Assembly: GCA_033964015.1 (NCBI GenBank)
Contig: CM066913.1
Coordinates: 30,765,577 to 30,829,576, forward strand
Length of the DNA: 64,000 nucleotides
Origin: Scolanthus callimorphus
Taxonomy: Eukaryota > Cnidaria > Anthozoa > Actiniaria > Edwardsiidae
Direction: 5' to 3'
A program made the position numbers and the translations under genes. Shown piece after piece: positions 36,201-49,400 of the stretch (its first letter is position 1; each line of letters starts with the position of its first letter). The notes beneath the pieces were generated by a model. The model was not told where the DNA came from. It did not search any database and saw only the letters and a program-made list of their open reading frames with translations.

Positions 36201-39200
36201 GCCTTCCAATAGCAATAACTAGATATAGTTATCACTAGAGCTGCCCCCGCCTTTTAGTACGGTTTGAACACAGTTTTTTGATAAAATATTTATGCTGTCA
36301 AGTACTGTTTTTTTTTTCTAAAACACTTGTTTGTTGTCGCTTCCGGAAGATCCGGAAGTCTTTTCAGAACTTACACTACAGCCTCAGCTCTACTGAAGTT
36401 GCTCTGAAACAAATATACCAGAACAAACTTTGAGATTCGCTTTATTACACCACTTGTTTTTATCCGTCTTTCATCCCTAGTATTTTGATTAGTGTCTGAG
36501 TTCACATTCGTCACGACAGAAAGATCATGAACCTCAGAACTCAATATTTTGAAGACTTCAATCACAGTATTTCGGACTTCCAAGGAGGCGGGGGCAGCTA
36601 TAGTGAGAACTATTTTAGAAACGCTCGAAAGGGAATTGCGTGCAGTCAAGACCTAATCCAAGGACGAACCTCGTGGCAAAGACTTCGATCCTTCAATCCT
36701 TCACGCGCGTGCCTCTGGCCCTACCCTGCGGGGGCAATAATTAGGATTGTTATATAGCGAGTGCTCACTTCAACCGAGCGCGCGCTCTTATTGGCTAAAT
36801 CAAGGTCACGTGGTGAAGTACAAATCAAATATTCCCGATCAGTCAATATTTCGAAAAATTATTGAATGGTCGGGGAATATTGCTTTCGCGTGTCGCGTTT
36901 GAGAGCGGGATAAAAGAGAAAGTTTTTTCGTAAACACGCGAGTCTTTTTAAAAACCTTTGCTAATTTTGATAAGTTTTTGCTAAGAAATTTGTGTTGTTT
37001 ATGAGTGTTTTCCCTTTACATGATGCAGTCGCGCATTTGTTTTGACTTAATAATTGCAGTATATTTTCTGCTATATAACAAAACACTTAATGAATACTCC
37101 CTCGGGAAACACCAGTTTTGTTTCCCTCGAATCTCGATGTTTCCCTCGACTTCGTCTCGGGAATCATCGAGATTCTCGGGAAACAAAACTGATGTTTCCC
37201 TCGGGAGCAGTCATTAAGTGTATAATAATTCAAAAGTTACACAATCAATTATGTCAAAGTAATGATGTCAAATTTATAATGCCATGGGAATGATGTCATA
37301 GTAATGATGTCAAAGTTATGATGTCATGGTAATGATGCCATGTCATTGATGTCATAGTTATGATTCCATTAGAGTTTTTCTGTATCCTCTGTGCTAAGGT
37401 GTGAAAGACAGAGGGTCTGTGCTATTATGCAAATGCCTCGATGTTTTGTTCGCTTAATTGTGGTGAACTATTGTGATCACTCGTGCATAACTTCTTGATT
37501 CTCAGATTCCAAGAAAAAAATTCGAGCAAGCCTCTGACCTAGAAAAAAAATATCGCGCAAGCAAAGCTGGTGGCGAAAAAGAATCGAGCAAGCTCACTCT
37601 CATACTCTCTCCTGATTACTATTTTTTAGGGAACCTGATGACTTTATAAATAGTGTTTTTTTTGGTCGGCTCGCGATGCGCGCTTGCCAAGTGTCTTAGC
37701 TTTCTGTTCAAAATTGAAGTAAATTTACTGTCAGGAAATGGTAAATAAAGGTTTACTTACTTTCAACTGATCGTCCAAAATCGCAGCAGCTTCGCGCGCA
37801 TAAATGGGGGATGTTGTGGTGTAGTATTTACAAACGAAAATTGTACTGGGCTATGATTGATAATTGGAAAGTTTCCGTGACGTGTTTTTTTTTCAGTTAC
37901 TCCATTTCTTCAGCGTGATTTTCGTCTCCAAGAAGTAAGAATTTCACTAACCTCGTTAGTTTTCAACATCGCGACGAGCTTCGAGAAGCCAAACAAGCAA
38001 ACTACTCAGTTGGTCAGCCCTCGTTCGTAAATATGTGGCCTCTCGTGGACCCGCCACTGCCTGGCGGCTTCTGGAATATATAGCCAAGCCTTCGTTTAGT
38101 TAGAAGGAAAATGAAACTTTACAAAGCGGTCCGGTGACCAAAAACCCCTAACTGTTCCGGATGCTATAAACATACCAATTTCGCGAAATGCTAACATAAC
38201 AGGAGAGCTTGAAATCGTACTTTATTGAAGTGATCAATTGTCGTTTTGACGGCGAAATTAAATTTAAGTAATTCTCAAACCCTAAAAAGACAAATACAGG
38301 AAAAAAAATCGAGCACAGTCACATTCTAGGGTAAAAAAATCGAGCAGCAAAACTGGAGGCGAAAAAAATTTCGAGCCCAAAAAAATTTGCCACTCCCCCA
38401 TCAAATATTAAATGGTCCGTCCCACACGGCGGAAGAGTTGATCATGAATAACAGAAAGACCAAGAAAACAGAAAACGCAGATCCTATGAATAATGAAGCT
38501 TCGGAAGAATTATGCGATATCCAGCCACCAGGCCCAAGTGCCCCCCCCCCGAGATTCCGTCATCACTAGACTCTATCTACCCAGTTGACTAGTCTAATCA
38601 TGCGCCGTACGTAGCGAATTACAACAAGAGAAAATCCGACGCCATCCTTTGTTTTAAATTCTGAACGGCTCATGATAAGAGAAGGAGGCTGAACGTATGA
38701 TTGAAAGTCATGTTCCTCTTTATTTGAAGGGCGTGGACTAAATATGTACCCGCCACCGTGACAAGACACTTTTAATTTTTTTTCAAAAGCGTTGGATGAC
38801 AATTTACAGATAAAATTAATGTAACGTAACATAATATACTTTGATTTTCTAGAAGTAAAATTTGTTTGCCTTTTGCCTGTTTGCACATTACAGGACTGGC
38901 GCAAACCTTTCCGTGTGCGCGTTATTAACGTACGGCGCCTATTTGTAAGGGCGACTACAACATACGTAAACAAACACGCAAACTGCTTCTGTAATCAAAA
39001 TCTTCCCGCTCTTAACTTCGAGGAACGCTGCGATGAATTGGAATATGTCCTATGCGATTTTCTACATGTAGTTTCGCTCGTCCCGATTCTATGTTAGCGC
39101 GCGAGGCACAAGTGCAAGCCGCCCTCTAGGACGCTTGAAAGGCGCCAGAAGTGGTTCGATAGCAGGATATCCGCCATCTGCTAGGAGATAAGCATCTCGG

Positions 39201-42200
39201 GGGGAAGGGAGCTGCAGGTGGAAGCCCATCGGAGGTAGACGCCCGAATGTCTCCGCATCAGTTGTGTGCCCGAGAAAACTACCTCTCACAAACCTAAAAT
39301 AACCGTCATTGTCCACGACAGCGTTAAAATCGAGAAAGTGAAATCCTCGGTCTCGCCTGTAGAACAATCCCTGTAACTCACCCTGGGGGCGGTTTATTTT
39401 AATTGCGACCGTCCAGACAGCATTGGGAAACTGTTCAAATTCGTTTCTCTGCCTTTCCCATCCATTTTCGTCTATCCATCTACGTACCGATGAAAATAAT
39501 GTTGGTATCAAATGGGGATGATCGCGTAGATCGTATCGCTGACATTACTGAGTAATATGCCAAATTGCTGGCTGCAATTCCTTAGCCACAAGAAGCAGAG
39601 TAAAACTCTATCATGAAAACAAAGCGAATATGGTCTTGTGCGTCTTACACGCCTTCTAGGAGTCAGTGGGTCCCATACGCACGCCTCGTCATCTACTCTT
39701 ATTCGTTGTATAATTCGCGATAAGCTTCCCGGAGTTTCTCCTGTCAAGAGCCAAAAATTGCCAGGGCGAGCAACTAGCACATGCCAGCCACCCCCATATT
39801 TGGGGGCGGGGGTGTCCGTCGGGAACTTTCAATTTTACGCCTGAAAGGTACCAAACACGGCGTCGCTTAGTTGATTTACACCCCTAAAAAGGATTCCCTA
39901 AAAAGTACCAACAAGACGTATTTTACCTCGTAATTTTCTCTCGTATGTTTTACGACGAAAAATACGTCTGAAACTCAGGCTACCAACAAGTGTGATTTGC
40001 TTGATTTGCTAGAACGGACCTCTAACAGGTACCTATCTGGAGAAAATAGAAGAGTCCTCCGCTCCGGGTTCCAGACACTTGGCTGTCGAATTTTCCATGC
40101 ATTCTCGTCATAACTTCGACTTAAAATTGAATGTGCACTGGTAGGCTGAGTTGTGCGAGGAGACGAATAACACGCTGTATGTCTAGAACCAAGATATGTA
40201 TCGGTGGCTCAGGTGGAGGAGGAACATTTCGGTGGATGTTTTCTTAAGTCTTCCACGAGAAAATAGTATCGAAAAAAAAAAATTAGGAACTGGTGGAATC
40301 ATGTCTTTTTGTTATCTCGCCGCCGCATATTGAATAATGATTTCAACGATTGGAAGTTTAATTACTTGTTACACCAATTAGCTCCATTCAAAATATGTTA
40401 ATGTGCTCAGTCACTGAATCACAGAGGGCTCTGAAAAACAGAGGATACAGAAAAACTCTATTGTAATGATGTCATAGTATAATGATGGTATCATGGTAAT
40501 GTCATAGTACAGATGTCATAGTAATGATGTCAAAGTAATGTTTCTGTTAATTTGTTTCAGAACGTGGCCAGTCTCCCAGTGCAGAACCCAAGCTACGCTG
40601 GCGAAAAGAACAAACACAGTGGAGACAAACCACTAGCGTCCACGAAAAGTACGACAATAGTAAAACAAACATGATTTATATTTTTACATTGGCTTCTATT
40701 TTAGATAACCACCTTGCCTACTTTGGCTGCTTTTGAAGCCTTGATCCATAGCAGGTGTCCACTTTGTTCCGATTCCCCTTGACTATTCCTTCATTTAAAT
40801 TGGTCGCGCCAAGTTGGTGCTGCCAGAGGCACATTTTCCTTCCTCCTTTCCCAAACTGAAGAATTGTTTTCATCAAGCTTAAACAAAGAAAGTCACAAGC
40901 GTTAAGGAGGTCTGTATATGCGATCTTAATTTGCAAAGGTTTTGCAGATTTTATTCCTCCTTCTTCTTCATCCGTGCTCACCCTTGCTCGCCGTTGTTCA
41001 CTCCTGCTCACCCCTGCTCACTCCTGCTCACTCCTGCTCACCCCTGCTCACCCCTGCTCACCCCTGCTCACCCCTGCTCACCCCTGCTCACCCCTGCTCA
41101 CCCCTGCTCACCCTGCTCACTCCTGCTCACCCCTGCTCACCCCTGCTCACCCCTGCTCACCCCTGCTCACCCCTGCTCACCCCTGCTCACCCCTGCTCAC
41201 CCCTGCTCACCCCTGCTCACCCCTGCTCACCCCTGCTCACCCCTGCTCACCCCTGCTCACACCTGCTCACCCCTGCTCACCCCTGCTCACTCCTGCTCAC
41301 ACCTGCTCACCCCTGCTCACTCCTGCTCACCCCTGCTCACCCCTGCTCACCCCTGCTCACACCTGCTCACCCCTGCTCACCCCTGCTCACTCCTGCTCAC
41401 ACCTGCTCACCCCTGCTCACCCCTGCTCACTCCTGCTCACACCTGCTCACCCTGCTCACCCCTGCTCACCCCTGCTCACCCCTGCTCACACCTGCTCACT
41501 CCTGCTCACCCCTGCTCACCCCTGCTCACCCCTGCTCACTCCTGCTCACTCCTGCTCACACCTGCTCACCCCTGCTCACCCCTGCTCACACCTGCTCACT
41601 CCTGCTCACACCTGCTCACCCCTGCTCACCCCTGCTCACACCTGCTCACCCCTGCTCACCCCTGCTCACCCCTGCTCACTCCTGCTCACTCCTGCTCACT
41701 CCTGCTCACCCCTGCTCACCCCTGCTCACCCCTGCTCACTCCTGCTCACTCCTGCTCACCCCTGCTCACCCCTGCTCACCCCTGCTCACCCCTGCTCACA
41801 CCTGCTCACCCCTGCTCGCACCTGCTCACACCTGCTCACACCTGCTCACACCTGCTCACCGTTGAATAACTAGATGCGTAAGATTATTCCAGGCAAAAAC
41901 AAAAATGCCCTAGAGACAGTGAAAAAAACAAAGCATGCAAAAGCCTGCTCATCCTTACTACCGGGAGCAGCGAAAAAAAACAGAAGAAGAGGAAACCCGT
42001 TCCTAAACCAGGCAGCACATGTTCTCGATGAAAAGTGATTCGTTTGAAAAACTATATTAAACACTCGACAGTGTATCAGGAAGTCGACGCTGCGTTTTTC
42101 AAATCTCTTCTCGGTGTTTGGAAATCCTGATGAAACACTCTGTCACGTGTTTGATATCTTACTTACCACATGCCCAAGCGTTATATATGCATCGTTGTTT

Positions 42201-43442
42201 GCTTCCGGTACAGTGTACTACATTTATTTTTCTCGGGGGAGATGTTCAGTTAATGTTGTGGCCAAACGATGATGTAGTTATGAGTTGGAGGTGCGATATT
42301 GTCTACAGTGACATCGAGTATATATCTAGATGAGTTCCAGGGGAAATATTTTTGAGCACACGAATCACAGCATTACATGGCAATTATGCTTTTGGGCCTG
42401 ACGTCACATCATTTATATATAGAGGATACTGTTAAATAATGTTTTTGACACGAGAAAATAAAACTCGTATCTTCAAGCCACCTTGTAATTTTCTTTTTAT
42501 TATATAGATACACCAGAAAATAATTATTCCAAATTTATTTCCAAGCACTTTTGTTTTGACCGATATCCTCGCTAGTGAGGATATGGAAAATATGTCACTC
42601 GGGTCCCGGATATAGCTTCGTATGAGATCTACGAGTGGCGTATTTCCCAGTAAAACACTTGTGTCTATATAATAAAAAAGGGCTAACCTGCATACGGCCG
42701 TTCCCTGTGGCTTTGATAGCTTAGGTGACATTGCACCGGCCTGGCAAAGGCCGTGGCCGTTCAAAGCCTGAATTTTTTTCTCAGGTTTCTTTCCGTGGTG
42801 TTTAAGTGGCCGCGTTTGCACATTATCCCATTTAATCATATGCTTTTCCCATTTTTTTAACAACAACAGCCTTGCCCGTGAAGATTGTCAGGGCTTTATT
42901 TATTTTTATTTCGTTATTGCAAAGGTCGAGCATAGAAGCCGATATCGCCTGTCTGGTTGAAGGTTTTCTCAGTGCTGAAGTTAGCATGGTTGTACTTGAT
43001 ACTCTTGAACTGATTGTAAAGGTATGTAGAGGAACCCTATATAGTGTTACCTTGTTGGAAAATAGCTAGCGCAGGTTCAAGCCAGTTGAAACCTTTTATT
43101 AGGGATTTGTTCAAAATAGCTTGTTGAAAAAGAGTTTATCTAGTACTTCGTTAAGTAACCCTGCATGGTCATCGATAGTTGGTCGAACCTCGGTGTATTT
43201 TCAGTTGCTGAAGAGAGAAGGTCGATAGAATGTTCGACCATGTCTGGGACAGGGGTCTCGAACGACCCCTCTGAAGTCGGAACATGAACGATTTTGCTCA
43301 TAAACCAGTTAAGAAAACAGAACGTGATTTGGAAGTTAACCTAATGTTTTTTTATATGTATATTTCCCGAAAAGTAAATCAAACCTCGCTATAGCTACGG
43401 ACCTGTCTATCAGTGCTCAGTTATTTAGCCTGCTTGAGGACG

Positions 43443-43475
<33 letters not shown>

Positions 43476-46400
43476 GCAACAGCATTCGTACTCAACAGAA
43501 TACGTGTAAAAAAAATCACTGTAAACAAGTAGACATTTTCCTCAAGTTATGATCGTAAACAACCAGTCTAGTTTGATACCTACACGAGGCCAAACGGGGC
43601 CTTCTCTTCTTGTCTTTCCGACTGGCTTGCTGGCTGTCTGTCTATTTGTTTGTCCGTCTCTGTTTGTCTACCTGGCTGACTGGCTAGCTAGCTGTTTGTC
43701 TGTTTCTTTGCTTGCTTGTTTGTTTGTTTGTTTACTTGCTCCTCGGTCTCTGTCTCTCTGTCTGTCTGCTTACTTGTCTGTTCTGGAATGCCTCCGAAGA
43801 GTCTATACTCACTCATGTTTGCTGTATGTTCCTATTTCAGACAGTATCTGTCTCCGAACCCCTGCGCGTGATTCTGAGCGGCGTCCTACGAGTATTATTA
43901 CACTGTCTTAGTGGGAATCAGAGTGAGCGAGTGCTACAGAATGCGTTCAGTACTCAGAGATCCATAGTCTACAAGGTAGGGATTGTCTTTTTAGTACTCA
44001 GAGATCCATAGTCTACAAGGTAGGTAGGGATTGTCTTTTTAGTACTCAGAGATCCATAGTCTACAAGGTAGGTAGGGATTGTCATTTTAGTACTCAGAGA
44101 TCCATAGTCTACAAGGTAGGGGTTGTCTTTTTAGTACTCAGAGATCCATAGTCTACAAGGTAGGGATTGTCTTTTAAGTACTCAGAGATCCATAGTCTAC
44201 AAGGTAGGGGTTGTCATTTTAGTACTCAGAGATCCATAGTCTACAAGGTAGGGATTGTCTTTTTAGTACTCAGAGATCCATAGTCTAAAAGGTAGGGAAT
44301 GTCTTTTATAGTACTCAGAGATCCATAGTCTACAAGGAAGAGATTGTCATTTTAGTACTCAGAGATCCATAGTCTACAAGGTAGGGATTGTCATTTTAGT
44401 ACTCAGAGATCCATAGTCTACAAGGTAGGTAGGGATTGTCATTTAGTACTCAGAGATCCATAGTCTACAAGGTAGGGATTGTCTTTTTAGTACTCAGAGA
44501 TCCATAGTCTACAAGGTAGAGCTTGTCTATTATAGTACTCAGAGATCCATAGTCTACAAGGTAGGGATTGTCTTTTATAGTACTCAGAGATCCATAGTCT
44601 ACAAGGTAGGGATTGTCTTTTATAGTACTCAGAGATCCATAGTCTACAAGGTAGGGATTGTCTTTTATAGTACTGAGAGATCTGCGTAGCAAGCGTTCCC
44701 GTGTGTTTTCAGGGAAACAAAATCCGGAGAAACGGGAAAGCGGCGAGAACTTTGACGAGTGAGTGTTTGAGCGCGAAAATGGGCGAACTGATGGCCGAGT
44801 TTCTCGTCTTGAAAACTCCACAGGAATTCTCGCTACGCAGGCTAACGCGTGACTGGTTAATGTAGCCCAGTAAATAGACATCTCTTGAGCATCTTCTTGA
44901 CTATCTTTCCTTGTTATTTGTCAGTTCCCTGAGCTGTTATTCGAGGAGGACACAGAGCTTTGCGCTGACCTCTGCGCCCGTCTTCTCAACCACTGCAGCT
45001 CGTCTATCGGATCCAACCGCGCACAAGCGGCGGCGTCTCTCTATCTGCTTATGAGGCAGAACTTTGAGATCGGAAACGTGAGTATGGTTGCTACGTACCG
45101 TGTAGAATGTGCAGTACCTTTTGTTCTGGAATTCTCACCGTCACTTGATATGTCTCCTGGCAATTCTAATTACCTAGTTATCTACACGCACTGTTTTATT
45201 GTTTCCTCACAATTCTAATTACCTCGCGCATGATAATCATCTACTCGCACACTGTTGCTTCTGCCCTAACAATTCTAATTACATACGCGCATAATAATTA
45301 TCTACACGCACTGTTCTTTGTTTCCTCATTATTCTAATTACCTACGCGCATGATAATTATCTACACGCACTGTTCTTTGTTTCCTCGCAATTCTAATTAC
45401 CCACGCGCATAATAGTTATCTACACGCACTGTTCTTTGTTTCCTCGCAATTCTAATTACCTACGCGCATGATAATTATCTACACGCACTGTTCTTTGTTT
45501 TCACACAATTTTAATTACCCACGCGCATGATAATTATCTACACGCACTGTTCTTTGTTTCCTCGCAATTTTAATTACCTACGCGCATGATAATTATCTAC
45601 ACGCACTGTTGTTTGTTTCCTCACAATTGTAATTACCTACGCGCATGATAATTATCTACACGCACTGTTGTTTGTTTCCTCACAATTCTAATTACCTACG
45701 TGCATAATAATTATCTACACGCGCTGTTGTTTGTTTCCTCGCAATTCTAATTACCCGTGCGCATGATAATTATCTACACGCACTGTTCTTTGTTTCCTCA
45801 CAATTCTCATTACCCACGCGCATGATAATTACCTACACGCACTGTTCTTTGTTTCCTCACAATTCTAATTACCCACGCGCGCATGATAATTATCTACACG
45901 CACTGTTCTTTGTTTCCTCACATTTCTAATTACCCACGCGCATGATAATTATCTACACGCACTGTTCTTTCTTTCCTCGCAATTCTAATTACCCACGCGC
46001 GCATGATAATTATCTACACGCACTGTTGTTTGTTTCCTCATAATTCTAATTGCCTACACGCATGATAGATAATTATCTACACGCACTGTTGTTTGTTTCC
46101 TCGCAATTCTAATTACCAACGCGCATGATAATTAGCTACGCGCACTGTTGTTTGTTTTCTCACAATTCTAATTACCTACGCGCATGATAATTATCTACAC
46201 GCACTGTTCTTTGTTTCCTCGCAATTCTAATTACCCACGCGCATGATAATTACCTACACGCACTGTTCTTTGTTTCCTCACAATTCTAATAACCCACGCG
46301 CGCATGATAATTATCTACACGCACTGTTCTTTGTTTCCTCACAATTCTAATGACCCACGCGCATGATAATGATCTACACGCACTGTTGTTTGTTTCCTCA

Positions 46401-49400
46401 CAATTCTAATTACCTACGTGCATGATAATTATCTACACACACTGTTGTTTGTTTCCTCGCAGTTCTAATTACCCGTGCGCATGATAATTATCTACACGCA
46501 CTGTTCTTTGTTTCCTCACAATTCTAATTACCCACGCGCATGATAATTATCTACACACACTGTTCTTTGTTTCCTCACAGTTCTAATTACCTACGTGCAT
46601 GATAATCTTTGTTTCCCCACGCGCGCATGATAATTATCTACACGCGCTGTTGTTTGTTTCCTCACAATTCTAATTACCTACGCGTATGATAATTATCTAC
46701 ACACACTGTTGTTTGTTTCCTCACAATTCTAATTACCCACGCGCGCATGATAATTATCTACACGCACTGTTCTTTGTTTCCTCACAATTCTAATTACCTA
46801 CGCGTATGATAATTATCTACACACACTGTTGTTTGTTTTCTCACATTTCTAATTACCCACGCGAATGATAATTATCTACGCGCACTGTTCTTTGTTTCCT
46901 CGCAATTCTAATTACCTACGCGCATGATAATTATCTACACGCACTGTTCTGTGTTTTCTCCCAATTCTAATTACCTACGCGCATGATAATTACCTACACG
47001 CACTGTTCTTTGTTTCCTCATAATTCTAATTGCCTGCGCGCATGATAATTATCTTCACGCACTGTTGTTTGTTTCCTCACAATTCTAATTACCTACGCGC
47101 ATGATAATTACCTACATGCACTGTTGTTTGTTTTCTCATAATTCTAATGACCTACGTGCATGATAATTACCTACGCGCACTGTTCTTTCTCATAAGTATG
47201 GGCTGCGCTCCCTGAATATCTAGCAAATATCATTGAGTCCGTACAAAAAAGAGCGCTTAGAATTATCTACGGCCCGCCTTAGAATATAGTGAGAGTCTCA
47301 GACGTGCAGAGCTTATCCCTCTCACGGAACGTCGTGCAATTATATCAGCGAAATTCGTAGAGAAAGCCAGGGGAATTGAGCCCCTGAGTTACGTTATTCC
47401 CAATACCACCGTGGTGCCTCACGGTTATTCTCTGCGGTCAGGTCCTCAGAGGGCCCAGAAGTTTCGAGGCCGCACTGATAGACTCAATAACTTTGCCACT
47501 GTTCGTTATTCATAATTAGACAAATTATCTGTTAAGTATTGTAAATATCAGTATTGTCTCTGACCTCCACTGCAATTCAGCCAATGCTGCTATGTGGCTC
47601 AATAAACATATATTATTATATAATTCTAATTACCTACGTGCATGATAATTATTTACACGCACTGTTGTTGTTTGTTTCCTCACACTTCTAATGACCTACG
47701 CGCATGATAATTATCTACACAAAACCTCATCCAATAATTGCTGATAAGCGTGCGCGCTCTCTTTTCTTTAGAAATGGCTTTAGAATGTAACAAAACTAGG
47801 TTGCTGAAATGTAACTACCGACATACGAATTCATTACAACTGGCATTGCAAACTGATATACCTTGTCGAGCTTTTTTGTATTTCCACGTTAAGAAAATTC
47901 ATTAGCACAGCTCGAAAGAGCACTTCAAAATAAGTATAGTAAAATTGCAAATTTTCAGGGTAAAAATCTTTAAAAATAGTTTGCTAGAAATTATGCTTGG
48001 TAAAGTTTGTAGTTCGCCCGAGGTTGGGCGGCCGAGCCTCCCATTGCCTACTCGGTGACAAGATTTTCTCTTCACCGAAGGAAGGTACGTAAAATTTGCA
48101 AAATTTATCAAGCCATTTCCTCGTCTTTTTAAAAGAATAAACTTTAAAACTTTGCAACTTACTAATTTTGAGGTCCCCTTTCAGCCGTGGATATCTATTT
48201 CCTCTCTGAGACCTCTTTTCAAAATAAAAATAAAAACCTCGACCAAGATCTATTGTATCTTGATTGTAAAACTGTCGTCATGGGGAGGGGGGACCTACAA
48301 GGGGGGGGGGGGGGGGGGGTCTTAGGGTGCCACCTTTCCAACATGCTGGCTACGCCCCTGGTCATGTACATTGCTATATTGGTTGTGTTTATTTTGTAGA
48401 ATTTTGCTCGAGTGAAGATGCAGGTGACGATGTCATTGTCTACTCTCGTGGGCACATCACATGTAAGTGAGCGGTACCTTATTTATGTCCTGCTTGTAAG
48501 GGTATACAGCTATTTAAGGTGATTCCCTTGAATTGCACCGCGCATCTCTTCTGCGCACGGTCGCGCGTGTATTTCGTTCGAAAGAACCGTTGAAAAGTGC
48601 GCGCGCTAGCAACATAAGGCCAAACAAACAACATAAAAAGCGCGCGTTGTCTGGGTTGAAAGTCTTGAATGAGCTCATTGTTTTGATACGCCGGTGAGTA
48701 ATTGCTAGCTTTTTAGAGAAGCTAGATATTTAAACGACTTTCACGCATTTCCTCTTCGTAGCAAAGGCGATTCGTAGCAACGTGAAATTACCATGGGCTC
48801 TGAAGGACGTTCGTTTTTCAAAAAGGACTTGTTTTCGAAAGGCACTGTTTTACATGAGGCATATGAGACGCGTCTATCGGAACGCCCATGATGGCACGAC
48901 GTATTTGCACGAGCCAATTTTTCGCAATATTTGTTGCAATATTTGTCGAAAAGCGTGCGCGTAAACATCCCCCTGTAATGCAATATTTTTCTGCGTTGCG
49001 AGTTGCAGAAAATGTAGAACCGAGCTCTACTTTTCCCACGTTGCGAGACAAGTTGCTACGTGTAACATGTCTTGGCAATTTATCACGTAGTGGGTTCCCT
49101 GAATGAGCCAATCCGCGCGCTTGATTTTGATAGTGCCGCTGTAATTTATAGTTGTCCACGCGGGCGAATTGCAAGTTGCAAAAGATATTGCGATAGTGTA
49201 ACATCCTGCGGCAACTCGCATCGATGTTTAATTCGTCATCGTTGCTTTGCGAGTTGCAAGAAAAATTGCCGCGTGTAACATGGCCTTAAAGCTATTTATT
49301 CACTTGTGTTCTCTCACTGTATTTTGCAATGTAATTGAGCGAGGTGGCGACGGACATGGCAAATCCCATTGCATTTCACAAAAATATGTGTGTGTGTTCC

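Larger units (their letters stand above)
30361..40560 (+). other. DOCK intron 8 (10.2 kb) hosting a nested gene and a DNA transposon
   Basis: This is the longest intron in view. It holds a hairpin repeat (30632-30815), a TIR pair (32278-32876), the - strand GPCR (33381-34282), repeat J (35163-35430), a GAGGGAAACA foldback (36770-37235) and a Harbinger-like transposon (37371-40459). About 30820-32270 and 34700-35150 show nothing recognisable. Confidence 0.8.

Noticed and set aside
40973..41865. Possible CRISPR array or telomeric repeat
   Set aside because: There are no unique spacers and the unit is not telomere-like. The host genome is an animal.
40931..41873. Three overlapping about 300-codon frames rich in [10 protein letters not shown]
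   Set aside because: They are the three phases of a stop-free 10-bp repeat and imply no protein.
43549..44011. Leu/Val/Cys-rich 99-120-codon frames upstream of exon 11
   Set aside because: The N-terminal parts are translation of CTGT/TTTG microsatellite. Only the part from 43841 is the DOCK exon.
44465..44881. - strand 138-codon frame
   Set aside because: Half of it is the antisense of the exon 11-derived array ([13 protein letters not shown] repeats). The rest has no recognised motif.
45155..47728. CRISPR-like look of the 60-bp array (conserved and variable parts)
   Set aside because: Variation is scattered within a continuous unit instead of lying in alternating unique spacers, and the context is an intron.
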